Shown here: one piece after another, positions 9,628 to 18,690 of the stretch
Layout of the letters: each line of letters starts with the position of its first letter
Numbering within the stretch: the stretch's first letter is position 1
NCBI GenBank assembly: GCA_014132595.1
Contig: BMAG01000053.1
Location: 87,195-151,194, forward strand
Length of the DNA stretch: 64,000 nt
Reading direction: 5' to 3'
Origin: Gammaproteobacteria bacterium
GTDB taxonomy: Bacteria; Pseudomonadota; Gammaproteobacteria; DSM-16500
The notes under the pieces: generated by a model
The model's input: the letters and a program-made list of their open reading frames with translations, nothing else
The model's database searches: none
What the model was told of the DNA's origin: nothing
Made by a program: the position numbers and the translations under genes

Positions 9628-9802
9628 TGATTTAATGCATTGGCTTGGTTAGCTAAACAATGAATCAGGTCATGAAATATTAGTTTTTTCCTCTTGTCAT
9701 ATCCATTCTAAATAACAAAATATACCTTCATAAACATTTTGTTTGTCCTTTGATTTATTTCAATCAATGTCATTTTAACAATTCAAATATCAAGGAATAT
9801 AC

Positions 9803-9955
9803 ATGAAATTATACAGTACAAAAATTGTTGATCATCGTAGTCTAATGTTGGCGTATTTACCGCCGCGAGACACAATGCGGTTATCCATGGTGCTGCCTGG
9901 CGTAGGCTGTAGCTTGGGTTGTTGTTGTTCTTCTTGCGGTACAGTATCCCAATAA
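9803..9955 (+). CDS. RiPP precursor peptide (azol(in)e-type), 50 residues
   Basis: Short gene with a good RBS (AAGGA, 6 bp spacing), directly before SagB/C/D-type modification genes. The leader (residues 1-35) begins MKLYSTKIVDHRS, in which Y4-STK-I8 fits the FxxxB-like docking pattern of streptolysin-S-type leaders. The C-terminal core is GCSLGCCCSSCGTVSQ. Ten of the last 15 residues (36-50) are Cys, Ser or Thr, including five Cys at 36, 40, 41, 42 and 45, all potential thiazole/oxazole sites. LPGVG just before C36 is a plausible leader cleavage region. The peptide has no signal sequence. Its modification and cleavage are inferred from context and composition. Confidence 0.85.
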   Translation: MKLYSTKIVDHRSLMLAYLPPRDTMRLSMVLPGVGCSLGCCCSSCGTVSQ

Positions 9956-10105
9956 GTTTTAACTCGACTATACCTTTGTCATACAACATACATTAATTTA
10001 TGGATCTGCCTAATCTATTAGTGCTTATTTCTTCGCATGGTCAAAATGATATGTTAGAGCAGATCCTCTTATTGATATCTAAACAAATATACAGGGAGTC
10101 AATCA

Positions 10106-11023
10106 ATGTCTGATTCACCAATAAGACAAGAAATACTAAACGCATCCAGTTATTTAAATAGTTATAGCCCTTTCATTCCTTGGTCTTCTTCAATTGGATT
10201 AAAGCCGAATTTAATAAAATATGGAGAACGAAATAGACGATCCTCATTGGCAGAAGATTATTTGATAAATTCCTATTACATGCGAGGAGATACGGAGAAA
10301 GAAATATCAATAGAGTATTTTAATAATGATGCAAGTAGGGTTACGCAATCACTTAATAACCAGCGGGATTATACAGATTTGCCGATCATTGGTTTGCCAG
10401 ACAGCATAGCATTAGATCTGAGTTTAGGTGAATCTATTCTGAAAAGACGAAGTATCAGTCAATTTACAGGGGATGTCGTTAACTTGAGTTATTTAGCAAC
10501 CATTGCACGTTGTGGACGAGGAACATCTAATATAGTCATGACACAATCGCAGAAAGGTGAAAAAATTAACCTTGATTTTAGTACAGTGAGCAGCGCGGGT
10601 CATCTCTATCCTGTTGATATTTATTTTTTGGCAGTCAACATAAAAGAATTAAAGCAGGGGATCTATCACTACAGTGAGCGTAAAGATGCGCTAATAAAAA
10701 CAGGCAATCAAAAAAATATGCTGGAATTATTAAATGCTTTTATGGCTTCTCAAAATCGAGTGATCTATTCGCGCTGTAATTACATTTGCCTTTTTGTGGC
10801 GCATCCATGGAAATCAATGAGTAAATACGGAGAGAGAGGATTACGATTTGTTCTGCAAGAAATAGGATCTATCTCGCAAAATATTCATTTAGCGAATGTT
10901 TCATTGGGATTAGGAAGCGTTGATTGGGGTAGCTACTATGAAAATGAAGTGAATCAAATCATGGGATTTGATGGTGTAAATCAATCGGTTCTGCATATCA
11001 TATTGGCAGGTATTGCAAATTAA
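10106..11023 (+). CDS. SagB-type FMN-dependent dehydrogenase of the RiPP pathway
   Basis: Nitroreductase-fold enzyme predicted to oxidise azolines to azoles on the precursor, using FMN. 305 residues. Family segments visible: LKRRSISQFTGD near residue 110 (FMN phosphate contact), SSAGHLYPVDIYFL near 160, GIYHYSERKDAL, and KYGERGLRFVLQEIGSISQN near 245, followed by LASVSLGLGSV-like helix and MGFDG. The N-terminal 90 residues are the SagB-type extension. An RBS (AGGGAG) precedes the ATG; the gap from the precursor is 150 bp and to the next gene 15 bp. Confidence 0.85.
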   Translation: MSDSPIRQEILNASSYLNSYSPFIPWSSSIGLKPNLIKYGERNRRSSLAEDYLINSYYMRGDTEKEISIEYFNNDASRVTQSLNNQRDYTDLPIIGLPDSIALDLSLGESILKRRSISQFTGDVVNLSYLATIARCGRGTSNIVMTQSQKGEKINLDFSTVSSAGHLYPVDIYFLAVNIKELKQGIYHYSERKDALIKTGNQKNMLELLNAFMASQNRVIYSRCNYICLFVAHPWKSMSKYGERGLRFVLQEIGSISQNIHLANVSLGLGSVDWGSYYENEVNQIMGFDGVNQSVLHIILAGIAN

Positions 11024-11038
11024 CTGGAGATTCAATCA

Positions 11039-12079
11039 ATGAAACAAGCAACGTTACGCATTAAACCTCATTTTTCAATTATCCCGCATTCACCTCATCA
11101 AGTTGAATTACGAAGCGGTGTTTGGAATCCTACTTCTTTTGTTATTTACGACGAATCAAACAGTAACCAGCTTTATTCAATTCTGAAAGATATAAATGGA
11201 ATGATGACTACAAAAGAAGTGGCGAAAAAGCATCAGATTTCCCGAGAAAAAGTCGAAGGAATATTAGATCATTTGCAGCGATTGGAGGTGCTGGAAAGTG
11301 CATCAATAGATTCTATAGATGGTTTTGAGAATGAGTTTTTGATGAATTCTTCGGAGAAATCTTCTCAATCAGATAATATTTTAATTATTGGTGAAGATAT
11401 CATTTCTCATGAGATAAAGAGGATCGTCATGAATTCAAAGGATGATATTTCATTGACGACCATCGATATTAATGATCCAGAAATAAAAAAATTAAAAACA
11501 AATGCACAATGGATGTTTGACAATTTTATGTTGCAGGAAGCGGTTGATCAATTTTCCTGGTGGAAAGATTATTTTGTAATTTTGGCGTTAACTCATAATG
11601 ATCCTATTTTAGCAATGCGGATCAATCAAATTAATTATACGTTAGGCATTCCATGGATTCATGGAGCTATAGACGGTCCCTTTATATTTGTGGGTCCTAT
11701 GTTTAGTTCTAAATCGGGACCGTGTTATCACTGCTTTGAAAAGCGTGTCACGATGAATCTACATGAGTATGCTAGTTATCAGCGGTATAAAGAAATATCC
11801 ATGATGACAGACATCGATAATATTCAATCAAAAAAATGTACTCCGTCTATGCATGTTTTGTCAGCGCATCTTGCGATGGAGTCTATGAATCATCGTTTTT
11901 CTAAAACCTGTTTTACGAAATCAAAATCACTTTCCATTTATTTGCCGACAATGGAAATTTGTTTTAATGAAGTATTGAGATTGTCAGGTTGTTTTGTATG
12001 CGGTTCTGTTTTGCATCGAGATGATCAGCAACTTTACTATGATTATCAAACGATATTGGAGAATGTGGATCATGGTTAA
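11039..12079 (+). CDS. E1-like (ocin-ThiF/SagC-type) leader-binding partner of the cyclodehydratase
   Basis: 346 residues. The N-terminal ~90 residues form a winged-helix RiPP recognition element pattern (MTTKEVAKKHQISREKVEGILDHLQRLEVLE). The remainder matches the E1-ubiquitin-activating-like fold of TOMM C proteins, with a zinc tetrad formed by C229-C232 (CYHC) and C318-C321 (CFVC). Known homologues bind the leader peptide and present the core to the YcaO subunit. The gene overlaps the YcaO gene by 8 bases (ATGGTTAA), implying translational coupling. C and D are separate here rather than fused. Confidence 0.82.
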   Translation: MKQATLRIKPHFSIIPHSPHQVELRSGVWNPTSFVIYDESNSNQLYSILKDINGMMTTKEVAKKHQISREKVEGILDHLQRLEVLESASIDSIDGFENEFLMNSSEKSSQSDNILIIGEDIISHEIKRIVMNSKDDISLTTIDINDPEIKKLKTNAQWMFDNFMLQEAVDQFSWWKDYFVILALTHNDPILAMRINQINYTLGIPWIHGAIDGPFIFVGPMFSSKSGPCYHCFEKRVTMNLHEYASYQRYKEISMMTDIDNIQSKKCTPSMHVLSAHLAMESMNHRFSKTCFTKSKSLSIYLPTMEICFNEVLRLSGCFVCGSVLHRDDQQLYYDYQTILENVDHG

Positions 12080-13412
12080 ATTAGCCATTCATTCGAGGAG
12101 TCATGAATTATCGCCGGAGACACAGTATTTAAATAAAAAAGCAATAAGTCCATTATGCGGCATTGTGCAAGAAATTGGATATTTGAGACGCTCTAGCCGC
12201 TGTCCAAAAGTTATTTTAACGGGAGCAGATTTAACAGGAGTTCATGTTTTGTTAAATAAAACACACCCTGGGTGGGGAGGATATCATGTGGGAGCTGCCG
12301 GTATTAATTTGAATGATACGCTGATTAAAACGTTAGGAGAGTCTGTCGAACGATATGCACAATTAGTCTCAGCATTATCGAATCGTTTTTCGACTAAATT
12401 CTGCTCTTATAAAGAGCTCGTTCAATTCGAAGGCGATGCTGTATTGAGTGAAGATCGTCTGAACTTATTCGGACAGCATCAATACAAACAACCTGATTTT
12501 CCACTCACGAGTTATGAAGGACAGCATCTTGATTGGATAAAACTACCTTCATTATTGAGCACCTATTCAATGTGGGTTCCTACGCAATCGGTGTTAATAG
12601 GTTATCAAATCAACTATAGGCAAAATGAACCCCGAGTATCGGTGGCTGTAACAACAGGAACAGCCGCTCATACTGATAAGACAAAAGCATTGATAAATGC
12701 AGTACTTGAGTTAATTCAGATTGATTCAGCCATGGGACATTGGTATTCAGGCCGACGGGCGATGCGAATCATCTTTGATCATCGAACGCGTCATTTAGAA
12801 AGTGTCCTGATGCAACATGGAAAAGTTGATCTCTCAAAATTTAGTTTTCATTGGCTTGAAAATCCTGATCTTGCGGGGTTTAGTGTGGCGTGTGTCTATC
12901 GTGATAGCAACACTATTCCTAAAATTTCAATTGGCTTGGGTGCAGATGTATTACTGACGCGGGCGATGTTTAAAGCGTATTTAGAGGCGGTGGGCGTCGT
13001 TGGATTATCGAGAATGATCATTCTTCAGAATCAGATTACTTATTCTGATCATTCTTATTTTTATGATTTAGATAAAAATGTAGGGTATTATGCTTTGGGT
13101 CATCATTATTCCTTTATTGATAATAAATTTCCTTTAGATCAAGGTATTCTTGCAACTCATTTACCTCCGGATTTGGAGGGGAGTGATGAAAAAAAATTAT
13201 CATTTATAGTCGCAAGTTTTAAATCATCAAATAAAGAGCTCCTTTTTTGTGATTTAACTTGTGTTGAAGCGGCTGATTTGGGCTTTACAGTTCCACGAGT
13301 GTGGTCGCCCGATACTTTAAGCTTATGTTTGCCGAGTGCGCCCTGGATAAAGCATCCTCGATATCTCGATTATGGAGGGGTTGCGCATGAATTGCCTCAT
13401 CCCTATCCCTGA
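12072..13412 (+). CDS. YcaO-domain azoline-forming cyclodehydratase (SagD type)
   Basis: ATP-dependent enzyme that converts Cys/Ser/Thr of the core to thiazolines/oxazolines. 446 residues from the ATG at 12072; an earlier in-frame ATG at 11994 would overlap the preceding gene by 86 bases and add 26 residues unlike the family, so I reject it. The ATP/Mg motif KTLGESVERYAQ places E90, E93 and R94. The last five residues are PHPYP, the PxPxP tail that azoline-forming YcaO proteins require for activity. The upstream E1-like gene overlaps its start, and its end overlaps the first CPBP gene. Confidence 0.88.
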   Translation: MVKLAIHSRSHELSPETQYLNKKAISPLCGIVQEIGYLRRSSRCPKVILTGADLTGVHVLLNKTHPGWGGYHVGAAGINLNDTLIKTLGESVERYAQLVSALSNRFSTKFCSYKELVQFEGDAVLSEDRLNLFGQHQYKQPDFPLTSYEGQHLDWIKLPSLLSTYSMWVPTQSVLIGYQINYRQNEPRVSVAVTTGTAAHTDKTKALINAVLELIQIDSAMGHWYSGRRAMRIIFDHRTRHLESVLMQHGKVDLSKFSFHWLENPDLAGFSVACVYRDSNTIPKISIGLGADVLLTRAMFKAYLEAVGVVGLSRMIILQNQITYSDHSYFYDLDKNVGYYALGHHYSFIDNKFPLDQGILATHLPPDLEGSDEKKLSFIVASFKSSNKELLFCDLTCVEAADLGFTVPRVWSPDTLSLCLPSAPWIKHPRYLDYGGVAHELPHPYP

Positions 13413-14145
13413 TAGCTATACATTTCTTATTTTAGGTCTGTGGTGTTTAGGCAGCTCAAATTTAGCAAGCCATGTGTACAGCCGCTTTTTTGTCAATAAC
13501 ACGACAAAGCCACTTTCAATTCAATGCATAGTTAAAGCACTGATCTGTTTAGCGGGAATGCTTGAAATTGCAATGAAATCATTATTTTCGACAAGTATTT
13601 TGTATCAACTCATTAGCATTCCCGTAGGGTTGGGTTTGGGCTGGATAATTATAAAAATTGAAATAATGATTAATCGTCTGGCGATAAAAAAAATAAATAA
13701 AATGACATTACAAAAAAATCAGTCTCAGTACTGTAAAGATCAGGGGCCGCCGCGTTTTATTCTTTCACTTTCAAAAGATAAAAACGTACTTTATGAAAAA
13801 ACAAATCTGAAAAATTTGCATGATCATTATGTCTTGCATGAAAAAAATCAACATCCTTATTCATTATTTATTATTTTAGCGTTAGCGGTCTTTGAGGAAA
13901 TCATTTTCAGAGGATATCTTGTTTATTGCTGCAATTTATTGCCTAGTGTTTTTGTGAAGGCCGGATTAATATTTACCGTCATTATGTTTGGGATATCCCA
14001 TGCCAGTTTTGGCATGAGTCAAATGATATCAAAAACTATTTTAGGCGGATTCTGTATGGTAGTTGTGTTGATTTTTCATACTTTAGTGCCAGCTTTTATT
14101 ATTCACGGATTTTTGAATTGGGAAGCATTTAAAAATCAATCATAG
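13387..14145 (+). CDS. CPBP-family membrane protease (SagE-like), first copy
   Basis: 252 residues with several hydrophobic helices. The CPBP/Rce1 glutamate motif is EEIIFRG (E170, E171, R174), followed by the second motif region (ISHASFG) and a third (PAFIIHGFLNW, His). Start chosen at 13387 with GGAGGGG 7 bp upstream; the in-frame ATG at 13372 lies inside that RBS. It overlaps the YcaO gene by 26 bases. In streptolysin-S clusters the equivalent SagE is implicated in leader removal and self-immunity; that role here is inference. Confidence 0.78.
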   Translation: MNCLIPIPDSYTFLILGLWCLGSSNLASHVYSRFFVNNTTKPLSIQCIVKALICLAGMLEIAMKSLFSTSILYQLISIPVGLGLGWIIIKIEIMINRLAIKKINKMTLQKNQSQYCKDQGPPRFILSLSKDKNVLYEKTNLKNLHDHYVLHEKNQHPYSLFIILALAVFEEIIFRGYLVYCCNLLPSVFVKAGLIFTVIMFGISHASFGMSQMISKTILGGFCMVVVLIFHTLVPAFIIHGFLNWEAFKNQS

Positions 14146-14157
14146 AGTAATATTAGA

Positions 14158-14898
14158 ATGAAACCCATATTCCATATCATTTTATGTATTTTAATCATGA
14201 TAGGTTATTATCATTACATTAAACTATATTTATTTAAGATTTCTCCAAAAATTGCAATTTACATACAAATAACAAAATATTATTCGCTTGAAAAAGCAAA
14301 AGGGGTGATAGAGCTGCCTTTAGTGGTTATATCACATTGTATTTTTGTTTTAATCGTTTCACGATTATTACATGTCCCCTTCTTTCTATCAGAAATCCAT
14401 TTTTATCAAATCATTTTTGATATTCCAATCGGAATTTTACTAGGTATTGGTATGATGGGATTTTCATCAATGCTATGTAGAGCTGTTATTGAAATACTTC
14501 GAAATATACCGCAAGCCTGTTTTCCTTCAGAGGTGAAAGATTGGTTAATTATGACAAGAAGTGGATGGTTGCGCCATTATTTGCATACGCTTGAAGTGCT
14601 TCCTTACCATTTCGCACTTTTTATCATATTTATGCAGGTATGCTGCGAGGAAATGATATTCCGAAGTGATTTAATCCATTATTTTGTTCCTCAGGGATCA
14701 ATCTTTGCAGTGATCACTTCCGTTGTTTTGTTTATGCTGATGCAATTATTTCATATGCCAAGTCTAGTCAATGGCATTTTTCCGTTAGTGGGTTCAATGA
14801 TCATTGGTTTGGTAAATGCGATTTTATATTTAAAATATTTTAATCTTCTTCCTCTTCTAATTGCGCATTTTACTTTTTTTGTTGCGGCAGTTTTATAA
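14158..14898 (+). CDS. Second CPBP-family membrane protein
   Basis: 246 residues, mostly hydrophobic, with an EExxxR motif (E164-E165-M-I-F-R168, in VCCEEMIFRSD) and later QLFHMPS and LLIAHFTFF, which match CPBP motifs 2 and 3 with His retained. It starts 12 bp after the first CPBP gene and is only distantly similar to it. Two adjacent CPBP proteins suggest a division between leader cleavage and immunity, or a heteromer. Its stop codon overlaps the next start (TAATG). Confidence 0.7.
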   Translation: MKPIFHIILCILIMIGYYHYIKLYLFKISPKIAIYIQITKYYSLEKAKGVIELPLVVISHCIFVLIVSRLLHVPFFLSEIHFYQIIFDIPIGILLGIGMMGFSSMLCRAVIEILRNIPQACFPSEVKDWLIMTRSGWLRHYLHTLEVLPYHFALFIIFMQVCCEEMIFRSDLIHYFVPQGSIFAVITSVVLFMLMQLFHMPSLVNGIFPLVGSMIIGLVNAILYLKYFNLLPLLIAHFTFFVAAVL

Positions 14899-15410
14899 TG
14901 ATAAATAGAATATCAGGAGGTTATTCATTGATGGAAATACTCATCGTTTTGGCTATCATGATGATTCTAGCAATGATAACGATACCCTCTCACAAAGATC
15001 TGTTAACAAAATCAAGTATTGATATTGTAAAGCTTCAATTGCTGCGAGCCATTAACCTGGCGCACAACGAAGCTATTATCCGAAAAAAAATGGTAACATT
15101 GTGTCATAGCTCGGATCAAAAAACGTGCTCGGGTGAATGGGAGGATGGTTATATCATCATTGCCAATCAGAAAGTGATTTTTTCCTTTTTAAATCCAGCA
15201 GTTCAAGGCAAATTATTTTGGCGTGCATTTCCAGCTAATCAAGCGCAAGTTGATTTTTTACCGAGAGGCACGTCAAAAGCAGAAAATGGATCCTTTTGGT
15301 ATTGCTTGGCTTCGGATAGTAATCCAAGTTGGGCTATTGTGATTAGCCAATCTGGACGCGCGCGAGAAGTGGTCCCCGAAAAACAATATCATTGTAATTT
15401 TTCGGGTTAG
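14898..15410 (+). CDS. FimT/GspH-type pseudopilin, translationally coupled to the RiPP operon
   Basis: 170 residues starting with a class III prepilin signal: short basic leader, G-Y-S-L-M-E at residues 8-13 (cleavage after G8, Glu at +5), then a hydrophobic helix (ILIVLAIMMILAMITIP). The rest resembles GspH/FimT minor pilins: LQLLRAINLAHNEAIIRKKMVTLCHS and a C-terminal SGRAREV. The ATG overlaps the preceding stop by one base, so it is translated with the RiPP genes. A second pilin gene lies at 16652 on the other strand. Confidence 0.78.
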   Translation: MINRISGGYSLMEILIVLAIMMILAMITIPSHKDLLTKSSIDIVKLQLLRAINLAHNEAIIRKKMVTLCHSSDQKTCSGEWEDGYIIIANQKVIFSFLNPAVQGKLFWRAFPANQAQVDFLPRGTSKAENGSFWYCLASDSNPSWAIVISQSGRAREVVPEKQYHCNFSG

Positions 15411-15483
15411 TTTTAATTATTTCCTTTTTCAGTTAAACTACGATCTGAAAATAGAGATTTTAAATAAGGGAGAAATCTATTTT

Positions 15484-16389
15484 ATGATGATCAAGAGAAT
15501 CAAATCATTGAGTCATCGCATCATGAACGCAATAAATTTACTCATTTTAATCACTTTCAGCTTTTTTATTTCAATCACCGCCACCGCATCTAACACAGGA
15601 AAAATAAAAATGGATGATATTCATATGTATTATGAGCTGCATGGCCAAGGTGCTACCCCAATTATCTTGATAGCGGGTTTTACTTGTGATCATACATCCT
15701 GGTCTGAAGTCCTTAAGCCCTTGGCGGCACATTACAAAGTTCTCGTTTTTGATAATCGAGGTATCGGACAAACGGATGCACCCAATGCACGTTATACAAT
15801 AGAAATGATGGCTGATGATACGATGCGGTTGAGTAAAAAATTAGGATTACAACACCCGACTATCATTGGTCAATCCATGGGAAGCGGTATCGCGCAAACT
15901 ATTGCAAAAAAATATGGGAAGGAAATTAATAAAATAATTTTGATAAACACGTTTGATCGTCTAGAAAAAGCACCTGAAATGGCTTTTGATTTTACGGGAG
16001 AATTACAAAAACTGAAAATGCCAATACGTTATCAAGTGCAATCCATTGCGCCTTGGGTATTTTCAAGTGATTATCTTTCAAAACCTCATCAACTAGAAAA
16101 TTTAGTGAAACTTGCAGAACAAAATCCTTATCCTCAATCTCATGTCGGTTATGAGCGACAATTAGAAGCATTAAAATTATTTGATTCTAAATCATGGTTA
16201 AATCAAATTCGGACACCCACACTTATTATTGCAGGAGAAGATGATATCATTGCCCCTTTGTCCAACGCTAAAGATGTGCAGAAAAAAATAGGTAGTCATG
16301 CAAAACTGGAAGTAATTCCAGGCGGCCATGGAAGTTTGGTAGAACAACCGCAAAAAGTGGCTGAGGCTATTTTGAAATTTATTGAATAG
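15484..16389 (+). CDS. Exported alpha/beta hydrolase
   Basis: 301 residues. An N-terminal hydrophobic segment (INLLILITFSFFISITATAS) predicts export or membrane anchoring. The catalytic triad is recognisable: nucleophile elbow GQSMGSG, acid in GEDDIIAP and His in GGHGSLVEQP. The oxyanion region is IAGFTCDHTSW. The substrate cannot be told. It lies 73 bp after the pseudopilin gene, preceded by AAGGGAGAAA. A convergent repeat element follows. Confidence 0.82.
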   Translation: MMIKRIKSLSHRIMNAINLLILITFSFFISITATASNTGKIKMDDIHMYYELHGQGATPIILIAGFTCDHTSWSEVLKPLAAHYKVLVFDNRGIGQTDAPNARYTIEMMADDTMRLSKKLGLQHPTIIGQSMGSGIAQTIAKKYGKEINKIILINTFDRLEKAPEMAFDFTGELQKLKMPIRYQVQSIAPWVFSSDYLSKPHQLENLVKLAEQNPYPQSHVGYERQLEALKLFDSKSWLNQIRTPTLIIAGEDDIIAPLSNAKDVQKKIGSHAKLEVIPGGHGSLVEQPQKVAEAILKFIE

Positions 16390-16404
16390 CAGTTCTCATT
16401 GCGA

Positions 16405-16622
16405 GCTGAGTTATCTCCACAAATTTTGCTTAGAAATTCCCCTCTCCCGCCAACGGAATGAGACAAGAATATTTATTTTTAGTGCGGGAGAGGGTTAGGG
16501 TGAGGGTAAACCTGCGACTTCCCCTCACCCTAACTCTCTCTCGCACTAGAAAGTATTTTTAGATCATCGTTTGTGGGCGGGAGAGGGGAATTTCTAAGTA
16601 AAGTTTGTGTGAATAACTCAGC
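16405..16622. repeat. Palindromic CCCCTCTCCCGCCC-type repeat, long form (copy 2 of 8)
   Basis: Outer arms GCTGAGTTATCTCCACAAA and its near complement TTTGTGTGAATAACTCAGC enclose CTTAGAAATTCCCCTCTCCC, two half-elements and a central CCCTCACCCTAAC palindrome. The whole can fold as one long imperfect hairpin between two convergent genes, so it may terminate both. Confidence 0.85.
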
Positions 16623-16651
16623 TGGCGGCTTTCTTTGTTAAAGCTGAGCAT

Positions 16652-17059
16652 TTAACCCCAACAATCAGATACCTGCCCCTCGCCTGTGATATTTTTTCCA
16701 CCCGTCGCGTTGAGTATTAACGTTTTGCATAACAGATCTTGTTCAGCTTGGCTCGCCATCGGTGTCGCTGTTAATGAAAAAGTCGTACTTGTAAGCGAAG
16801 TAATTGCAAGCTGATAATTATCCTTTGCAATCATAGTTGAAAAGCCAAGATTTTCGATGGTTGCACCTTGATACGTATTATGTGATAAGTAATAGTTCTC
16901 TAAAGCAGCGGCGAGTTTTTCAAGTGTCATTCTTGCTTCTAGTCGATGCTCTTCTGCAATATGCTGCGAATAGAGCGGAAAACATAGAGCAGTCACAATA
17001 CTAATAATAGCAAGGGTGATTATAATTTCTAACAAGCTAAATCCATGACTACGAGGCAT
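16652..17059 (-). CDS. Type IV pilin, PilE-like
   Basis: 135 residues with a class III prepilin signal (MPRSHG, then FSLLEIIITLAIISIVTAL) and Glu5 of the mature protein. The PilE-like features are helix residues ending PLYSQHIAEEHRLEARMTL, and two Cys (C109 and C133) near the C-terminus that can form the disulfide-bounded D-region. Two bases separate it from wrbA upstream on the same strand. Probably a minor pilin; no assembly genes are in the window. Confidence 0.8.
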   Translation of the reverse strand: MPRSHGFSLLEIIITLAIISIVTALCFPLYSQHIAEEHRLEARMTLEKLAAALENYYLSHNTYQGATIENLGFSTMIAKDNYQLAITSLTSTTFSLTATPMASQAEQDLLCKTLILNATGGKNITGEGQVSDCWG

Positions 17060-17060
17060 G

Positions 17061-18508
<1,448 letters not shown>

Positions 18509-18633
18509 GATAAAGTTTCCTAGATTGGCAAATTCACATGATCCTTCGCGGAGTTTACCCTGTTAAGGGTTCAGGATGACAACATTTTTTAAGATTTTCA
18601 AGGAATTTAAAATAAGCATTGAGCTAAAATAGC

Positions 18634-18669
18634 TTATCACAAACTCTCTAAGCAGAGAGTTTGTGATAA
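18634..18669 (-). terminator. Strong hairpin terminator after the 971-aa gene
   Basis: Perfect 16-bp inverted repeat (TTATCACAAACTCTCT / AGAGAGTTTGTGATAA) with a 4-base loop. On the minus strand it is followed by GCTATTTTA. It lies 22 bp after the end of the 971-aa gene, before the SDR gene. Confidence 0.75.
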
Positions 18670-18690
18670 TCAGGATAAATTAATTTTTTA

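Noticed and set aside
9783..9989. Minus-strand ORF opposite the RiPP precursor
   Set aside because: No RBS, low-complexity product, and the plus-strand frame has the better start and context.
10000..10113. 37-codon ORF (MDLPNLLVLISSHG..) between precursor and dehydrogenase, overlapping the dehydrogenase start
   Set aside because: No Shine-Dalgarno sequence and no RiPP-like composition. It may be chance, though an overlap by translational coupling keeps it worth a conservation check.
11994..12071. Upstream 26-codon extension of the YcaO gene
   Set aside because: It lies wholly inside the preceding gene, is hydrophobic and unlike YcaO N-termini; ATG 12072 overlaps the stop as in a coupled operon.
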